A stretch of 35,855 nt of DNA from positions 1-35,855 of the forward strand of contig JAIRTL010000039.1 of NCBI GenBank assembly GCA_031254915.1, read 5' to 3'. Shown piece after piece: positions 31,096 through 35,855 of this stretch; the stretch's first letter is position 1, and each line of letters opens with the position of its first letter. This stretch comes from Planctomycetota bacterium. GTDB taxonomy: Bacteria > Planctomycetota > SZUA-567. A model generated the notes under the pieces. The model did not search any database. It was not told the DNA's origin and saw nothing but the letters and a program-made list of their open reading frames with translations. Position numbers and translations under genes: made by a program.

Positions 31096-32865
31096 TCACC
31101 AAAGATAGTCGGTAAGCCCGAGCGCCGCCGCGAACGCGAGAAGGCTTTCCCATGCAACCGCGCCGTTCACCCGCCAGCCGCCCTCGATGCGCTCGCCGAC
31201 CGCGCTCCACGGCGGCCCGGCGTCCACATACTCGTGCATTTCGCGCGCCAGGCGCGTAGATTCGGGTTCGGGACCGTCCGCGGCCATCCGCCGCCAATCC
31301 GCGTTTTCGGAAAGCGCCATCTTCATGAACGCCACCGGATACAGCACGGCGAGGAAGTCCGCGCCGTCGCGCCCCATCAGGGTGAACGCTTCGCGCACGC
31401 CCGCCTGCCCCTCCGGATCGCCCAAAAGCATTCTCTCGACCAGCGCCGACAACCGGGCCGCGCGTTCGGCGCGGAGTTCCGGGTCGTCCACGTTTTCCGC
31501 CCAGGCGAAGACGGTCAGATCGGCGGCGGCGCGCGCCGCGACGAGAAGGTTCAGGTATGGCGACCCGCCGGCCGCCGGATCGATGCGGATCGACCGCGCG
31601 CCGGACTCCGGGTCGGCCGCGCCGACGGTGACGTTCCAACCGAGTTGGCCGAGCGTCTGGCGGACGGCGGCGTTCGCCAGCGTCTCGGTCTCGAAACGCC
31701 GCCAGGCCTGGACCGCCGGAGCCGAACTGTCCCACTCGACCGCCATGACCCGCGCCGAACCAAGGCGAGGATTCCTCGCCGGAACCGTATCCCAGCCGAC
31801 TGCGGCCTGGTTCGGCCCGGCGGCCGTCAGGAGAGCGAGAAGCACCCTCGCCTCTTCGCGCGTCGCCGTCGACACCGCCCCTCCCGCGCCGCCGACGACC
31901 AGCCGGCCGGCGAGGTCGCCCAGTTCCGCCATGCTCTCGCGGGACAGGCTGGCGGCAAAGCCCTGGGCGATTCCCTCCGGCAGCCGCCTGGAGAGGGATA
32001 GGGCCGACTTCGCCGGCTGACCACCGGCGCCGCCGAAGAGATCGAGACGCCATTCCACCGCGCTTCGGCCGAGCCAAAGCGACAGCTCGACACCCTCCCA
32101 CGCGAGAGGCGCGGCGGCGAGGTCGTCCGCCAGGCTCCGGACGAGCCCCGCCCTTGAAGGCGCGGGGGCAAGGAAGCCGACCAACTCGCCGGCGAGACGC
32201 TCGACCTGCGTCCGCCACCAGTAGACGCCCGGCTCGCGGTCCTGCCACGCCGCGAGCAAGCGGGGCGAAAACCTGACGCTCAGATCGGGGGAAAAGGTCC
32301 GGTCCCGGCGATCGGCTAGGCTTCCGCGCGCCTCTCCGGCCGACTCGTGGATTTCCCTGGCGGCGCGGACCGCGTCCCTGTCGGAACCAAACGCGGCGAT
32401 GTTCCCGGAAAACCATTCGAGGTGCCAATAGGAGACTGCGCCGTCGCGGACGGATTCGCCGAGCAGCAGGCCGTCGTCCATGTTTTCCAGATTGACCAGC
32501 CCCTGGCGTTCGAGGACGGCGCGGTAGTCGTCCTGGTCATCAACGGGGAAAATCCACACCCACGCCGGTCTGCCGGGGCGGTCGGGGACGAGAAGGGCGC
32601 CCTCTATCCAAGCGTCGGGGGCGAGCGCCGTGAGATAGGGGTTTTTCAGCAACGGGCCGACGAGGGAGCGGACCGGCGGGCTCGACCCCGCATCGACGCC
32701 GATGCCGCCAAGAAAGGCGGCCAGTTCGCCGTCCCTGGCGTCGAGCGCTTCGACGTCGTCGAGGCGCAGGCTGAACACGCGCGTCCACTCGGCGCCGCGC
32801 GCGGCGGAGGGCAGAGAGAGAACGAGGAGGATGACGGCTGCGGCCGCGTGAAGGAACCTGGTCAT
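31096..32865 (-). CDS. Exported protein of unknown function
   Basis: I do not recognise this 589-residue protein. A signal peptide is clear (MTRFLHAAAAVILLVLSLP, cleavage likely after SAARGA). The mature part is without further spans until a weakly hydrophobic end (LLAFAAALGLTDYLW). It is rich in Ala, Arg and Leu. Segments such as DAWIEGALLVPDRPGRPAWV and EGVELSLWLGRSAVEWRLD suggest a beta-rich fold of the type seen in DUF3352-like proteins, but this is a guess. Its ATG overlaps the stop codon of the AsmA-like gene (ATGA), so the two are translationally coupled and probably work together at the envelope. Confidence 0.8.
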   Translation of the reverse strand: MTRFLHAAAAVILLVLSLPSAARGAEWTRVFSLRLDDVEALDARDGELAAFLGGIGVDAGSSPPVRSLVGPLLKNPYLTALAPDAWIEGALLVPDRPGRPAWVWIFPVDDQDDYRAVLERQGLVNLENMDDGLLLGESVRDGAVSYWHLEWFSGNIAAFGSDRDAVRAAREIHESAGEARGSLADRRDRTFSPDLSVRFSPRLLAAWQDREPGVYWWRTQVERLAGELVGFLAPAPSRAGLVRSLADDLAAAPLAWEGVELSLWLGRSAVEWRLDLFGGAGGQPAKSALSLSRRLPEGIAQGFAASLSRESMAELGDLAGRLVVGGAGGAVSTATREEARVLLALLTAAGPNQAAVGWDTVPARNPRLGSARVMAVEWDSSAPAVQAWRRFETETLANAAVRQTLGQLGWNVTVGAADPESGARSIRIDPAAGGSPYLNLLVAARAAADLTVFAWAENVDDPELRAERAARLSALVERMLLGDPEGQAGVREAFTLMGRDGADFLAVLYPVAFMKMALSENADWRRMAADGPEPESTRLAREMHEYVDAGPPWSAVGERIEGGWRVNGAVAWESLLAFAAALGLTDYLW

Positions 32866-34856
32866 TTGGCTGTCCGTTCGGCGGCGCGAAATTCCTCCTC
32901 GAGCCGCCGGGCGTCGTCGAGGAAGCGGTAGTGGAAGCCGATTCCGCCCTTGTCGTCCTCGGCGAATCCGGTCGGCAGTCCGTCGGGCATGGCGGCGAGG
33001 ATTTCCAGTACCCGGCCGAAAGCGGGGTCGTCCGCCTTGGCGGCGGCGAGCGTCTCGGAGGGGCCGACCATGGTGAGCGCGCCCTTCCACGCCCCGCCGT
33101 CGTCGCGGCGGATCTCGCCGCCGACTTCGCCCAGCGCTCCGCCGTGGGAAAGGAACTCCACTTCAAGGCCGGTTTCGTCGTTCACCGCGACGACGGAAAA
33201 CTGTTCCGGCGCCAATTCGCCGGACGCGGCGAGTTTGTCAAGCGCCTCGGGCGTCCCGCCCCGGAGACGCACCGTTTGCGCCGCCGCCTCGATGATCCCG
33301 CGCAGGCCAAGCCACCACACCCCGGAATTGTCGAGATCGATCCTCGGTCTAGAAAAGACCAGCGTCGCCGCCCAGTCGCGTTCGCGCTCGTCTCCGGGAG
33401 GATAGCCGCGCCAGGTCAGGTTGGTGTGGTCGCCCTTCATGGCGATCCGCCAGTTGTCGGGAAGAAGCTGTGTGAGCTTGACGGCGAGAAGCTGCGGGTC
33501 GAGCCGTTCCGCGGCAATGGTGACCAGGCCATCGCCGTGTCCGGGGTTCATCGCCACCCTGACCCGGCCGCCCAGCATTTCCCCCTCGCCGAACACGTTC
33601 ATGCCGGCGGTGGCGCGGGACAGCGTGACCGAGAGATTTTCCCCCGACCAGCCGAATCCGAGCCAGCTTCCCGCCTTCCACTCGATCACAGGGAAGGTCC
33701 GGCTCAGCCATTCAAGCCAGGGGAGATAGGCGGAAAACAACTGCGGAACGTCCGAGAGGGCGCCGACGTCGCCGTGCATCTCAAGCATCTTCGGGGCGCC
33801 CTGCGAGTCGAAGGGAATGCGCAGATCAAAGCCGCCGTAGCCGGCCGGCCCCATGCGCACGCTCGCCGTGCGGTCCACGAGATCGCCAAGCGGCCAGACG
33901 ATGCGTATCGGCGCCGAGCGCGGAAGCCCGACTATCGACAGGGAGGCGTCCCTGATCTCCCCTTCGCACACCGCCGCCATGCCGCCCTCGGGACTGTCCT
34001 CGAAGCGGATCATGCCGTGGAATTCGCCCGGGAGCTCATCGATCGGGAGCGCGCGCATGAAGAAGGGGAGAATCGCCAGCGGCAGGCCGCTTACCTTGAA
34101 TTCGCAATGTTCAGGCGCCAATTCCAGGTCGGCGCCGGAAGCTGCCAGAATCTTGAAGGACGCGGTCGAGGAGGTGATTTCGCCATGGTATTCCCCGTCG
34201 GGATTGTCGCGCCTGAGCGTGAACGGAATCCTCGTCGGCTGGAGTATGACGCGGTTGGAACCGGCGCTCGCCATGGCGAGGTCGAGATTGAGGGCGAGCT
34301 CGAAGCCGCGCCGGCGCAGGAACAACACGCTGTTGGCGAGCCGCAACTCCCAGCCGGAAATGCTTGGCACCGGATAGGGAAACTTCTTGTCCGGCTGCAT
34401 GATTGGATCGAGCAGGCCGGCGGCGCTCCATTCGCGCGAATCGTTTTCCTCGACCGCCATTTTCAGGCCGTCGAGGCGCACCCGCAGACGGTCGGCCGAT
34501 ACGCCGAGAAGCGCCAGCGGCTCCGTCCAGACGCTCGCCTGGCGAAGAATGACGAATTTTCCGGGAAAAATGACGTTCGGGTGTTCGATCTCGATGTCGG
34601 AGGCGGTGAGGCGCGAACTGCGAAGCGGATTGAGGTGGACGCGCACCTGGCGTAGAAGCGAGACGTCGGCGTTGAGGCGCTCGTCCAACCAGGACTGAAG
34701 CCGGCGCTGACGGCGGTGCGAATTGAGCGAACGTTCCGTGAACCAGAGCGCCATCCAGGCGCATCCGGCCAGAAACAGGACAAACGCGGCCCATTTGATG
34801 ACGCGCCGACACCGCGACGGCGCCGGCGCGGGTTTGTTTTCGCTATCGTCCGCCAT
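32862..34856 (-). CDS. AsmA-like inner-membrane/periplasmic protein
   Basis: The 664-residue product has one N-terminal span (VIKWAAFVLFLAGCAWMALWF, residues about 20-40) after a basic segment, and a long beta-rich periplasmic part. Features resembling AsmA/DUF3971-type proteins are the early LTASDIEIEHPNVIFPGKFVI segment, ADRLRVRLDGLKM, and repeated amphipathic strands, consistent with the bridge-like lipid-transport fold now proposed for AsmA-type proteins. The similarity is by pattern. The ATG at 34856 (MADDSEN) lies about 80 bases after a good promoter; its ribosome binding site is weak. It is the first gene of a four-gene operon. Confidence 0.75.
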   Translation of the reverse strand: MADDSENKPAPAPSRCRRVIKWAAFVLFLAGCAWMALWFTERSLNSHRRQRRLQSWLDERLNADVSLLRQVRVHLNPLRSSRLTASDIEIEHPNVIFPGKFVILRQASVWTEPLALLGVSADRLRVRLDGLKMAVEENDSREWSAAGLLDPIMQPDKKFPYPVPSISGWELRLANSVLFLRRRGFELALNLDLAMASAGSNRVILQPTRIPFTLRRDNPDGEYHGEITSSTASFKILAASGADLELAPEHCEFKVSGLPLAILPFFMRALPIDELPGEFHGMIRFEDSPEGGMAAVCEGEIRDASLSIVGLPRSAPIRIVWPLGDLVDRTASVRMGPAGYGGFDLRIPFDSQGAPKMLEMHGDVGALSDVPQLFSAYLPWLEWLSRTFPVIEWKAGSWLGFGWSGENLSVTLSRATAGMNVFGEGEMLGGRVRVAMNPGHGDGLVTIAAERLDPQLLAVKLTQLLPDNWRIAMKGDHTNLTWRGYPPGDERERDWAATLVFSRPRIDLDNSGVWWLGLRGIIEAAAQTVRLRGGTPEALDKLAASGELAPEQFSVVAVNDETGLEVEFLSHGGALGEVGGEIRRDDGGAWKGALTMVGPSETLAAAKADDPAFGRVLEILAAMPDGLPTGFAEDDKGGIGFHYRFLDDARRLEEEFRAAERTAK

Positions 34857-34941
34857 ATCAGTGTGAAGACCGCCTTCAATCCGCCAGAATTCCGCGCCGC
34901 GTTCCGTAGCGCGCGTCCTTCGGGAACGCGTAAGACGCCCA

Positions 34942-34970
34942 ATTGTCGAGCATGCTGCCCGGATTGTCAA
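34942..34970 (-). promoter_or_regulatory. Sigma-70-type promoter of the AsmA-like operon
   Basis: The minus strand reads TTGACA (34965-34970), a 17-bp spacer and GACAAT (34942-34947), giving a leader of about 80 bases. Confidence 0.55.
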
Positions 34971-35067
34971 CCGCTTTCGTCGTCGACAGTTGCGCTCTTT
35001 TCGAAAAACGCCGGGCGGCCCCGGGGGACTCCCCGTCAGAAATGGCTCGAATCGGCGCGCGCCGCGC

Positions 35068-35226
35068 TCAGCGCGGGTTGAACCGGAGAACGAACAGCAG
35101 GGCGGCGACAATGGAGGGGAGCTTGATTTCCGGGACCTTGCCGGCGATCAATTCGAGGACGACGCGGGAAGCGGGGCGAAGGCGAATCGTTCCGCGTTGT
35201 CCGATGCGCCAGTCTCGACAAAGCGA
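35068..35226 (-). pseudogene. Possible C-terminal remnant of a membrane protein gene
   Basis: A 52-codon open frame without a start codon ends in a hydrophobic helix (KLPSIVAALLFVLRFNPR, then stop). Codon third positions are GC-rich, as in real genes here. Its upstream side meets a stop codon 38 bases before the MITE at 35267, so it could be the 3' end of a gene that was disrupted. I do not recognise the family. Confidence 0.3.
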
Positions 35227-35266
35227 TTACTTGGCGGGCGATTGTAACTTATCGGATAGGTTCTTG

Positions 35267-35388
35267 GGCTCTGTTTTTAGTTGTTTTACAACCTCTTGAA
35301 GTCAAAGGCGATGCGAAATGGCGGCCGGAAATTGGCATGTTGCCATCATCCGGTCATTATTGAGGGTACAACAACTAAAAACAGAGCC
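35267..35388 (+). mobile_element. 122-bp MITE-like element, copy 2
   Basis: The ends are GGCTCTGTTTTTAGTTGTT and its inverted copy. The interior holds a hairpin (CCGG-AAATTGGCA with TGCCA-TCATCCGG). It has the same length as copy 1 and inverted orientation. Its right end directly touches the CCA end of tRNA-Leu (35389), where the tRNA terminator would be expected. Confidence 0.75.
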
Positions 35389-35472
35389 TGGTGCGGGAAG
35401 GGGGAGTCGGACCCCCACGGGTTGCCCCACAAGATCCTAAATCTTGCGCGTCTGCCATTTCGCCATTCCCGC
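35389..35472 (-). tRNA. tRNA-Leu (anticodon TAG), CCA encoded
   Basis: The minus strand folds as an 84-nt class II tRNA: acceptor GCGGGAA/TTCCCGC, D arm GCG/CGC, anticodon stem CAAGA/TCTTG with loop TTTAGGA (anticodon TAG, leucine CUN), a long variable arm (TGGGGCAACCCGT), T stem GGGGG/CCCCC with TCCGACT, discriminator A and encoded CCA. The MITE begins at the next base after the CCA. Confidence 0.95.
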
Positions 35473-35802
35473 GAATGTATGTTTGGGCCGGTTTCCTTTG
35501 TGCGGACTTTTGGAGGAAAGCCAGGCATTTCCGGAAGGGAGATAATCAACGCTATTCTGTATCCTTCGGATCGGTAAATGTCCGGGGAACGCGGCGGCTT
35601 CCTTAAGGATTGTGCGCAGCATATCGCCCAGAAGAATTCTCCTCTCAACGTCCCCCTTGTCAAGAACCAAGTGAAAAGACCGGAGTTATTTAATTCTGCC
35701 GATTGCCAAAGAGTTGACAAAATACATGGCATACAATGCGCTTAGTGGTTCAAGAACATGAAGCCCGATTCAGACGCCAAGCAAACAATCATGATGCCAA
35801 AA
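35473..35802. other. Intergenic region upstream of tRNA-Leu
   Basis: This stretch of about 330 bases is less GC-rich than the genes and holds no frame I can support. The promoter of tRNA-Leu should be near 35480-35510 on the minus strand (CATACATT-like -10), but it is not clear. Confidence 0.4.
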
Positions 35803-35834
35803 AAGAGGGCTCCGGCATTGCCGGAGCCCTCTTG
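35798..35834 (-). terminator. Rho-independent terminator at the right edge
   Basis: AAGAGGGCTCCGGCA pairs perfectly with its complement (35804-35834) and on the minus strand ends in a run of Ts (CCCTCTTTTTTGG). It most likely ends a minus-strand gene lying beyond the right edge. Confidence 0.85.
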
Positions 35835-35855
35835 CCTTCCGCATTCCCATGCCCG

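Noticed and set aside
323-35388. The whole 35-kb segment as a composite transposon bounded by inverted MITEs
   Set aside because: It contains ribosomal protein genes, three essential-type housekeeping synthesis genes and several aminoacyl-tRNA synthetases, and no transposase, so the inverted MITEs are more simply independent insertions near tRNA genes.
35714-35737. Promoter-like TTGACA with TACAAT near the right edge
   Set aside because: The spacing is only 12 bases, too short for a sigma-70 promoter.
1-35855. CRISPR array, toxin-antitoxin or defence island
   Set aside because: No regularly spaced direct repeats and no Cas, restriction or abortive-infection proteins. The repeats are dispersed and the genes are mostly housekeeping. 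The nucleotidyltransferase fragment lacks a HEPN partner.

Overview
The window is a high-GC (about 65% by eye), densely coded bacterial chromosome segment. The organism looks diderm: it encodes an AsmA-like inner-membrane/periplasmic protein, a lipoprotein with a clear lipobox, a LolD/MacB-type ABC transporter, DedA and a DUF3108 exported protein. I cannot name the species. The prolyl-tRNA synthetase of the short archaeal/eukaryotic-like type and the isolated trmD argue against an ordinary enteric or pseudomonad, and a deep-branching or PVC-like lineage is possible, but that is inference.

Layout. The left edge carries what looks like the last codons of a phage-type tyrosine integrase running into a convergent tRNA-Met(CAU). 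A 122-bp MITE-like repeat follows, then rplM-rpsI (minus strand) with a recognisable promoter and a leader hairpin. From 2.3 to 8.2 kb come a small membrane protein, a protein with an apparently degenerate DUF91/NucS-like nuclease domain, a DJ-1/PfpI protein, an HU-family protein overlapping thiS, then thiG and argJ. From 8.4 to 11.5 kb lies a biotin-type ECF transporter (bioY and bioN/ecfT on minus, the ATPase bioM divergent on plus) followed by dedA and a convergent rRNA-type methyltransferase. From 12.4 to 16.9 kb a minus-strand operon encodes a LolC/E-MacB-like permease, its ATPase and a 764-residue lipoprotein with a duplicated domain. An AEC-family carrier and a PfkB sugar kinase follow, then a repeat-filled stretch with a nucleotidyltransferase fragment and trmD. 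From 20.9 to 25.9 kb are glmS, trpS, a fructokinase-like kinase and a family-4 uracil-DNA glycosylase. From 26.2 kb come a DUF3108 protein, an unknown membrane protein, proS, and a four-gene minus-strand set (AsmA-like, unknown exported protein, rdgB/HAM1, Dabb). A second copy of the MITE touches the CCA end of a tRNA-Leu(UAG) near the right edge, and a strong terminator closes the window.

Most genes are housekeeping. The unusual content is intergenic: at least four short non-coding repeat families (a 122-bp MITE at tRNA genes; an ERIC-like imperfect palindrome of about 125 bp in six full or nearly full copies plus partial ones; a 103-bp element nested inside one of those copies; and a 125-bp hairpin element present as an inverted pair around trmD). 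In two cases (the DJ-1 gene and trmD) the repeat supplies the end of the reading frame. I see no complete transposase, CRISPR array or recognisable defence system.
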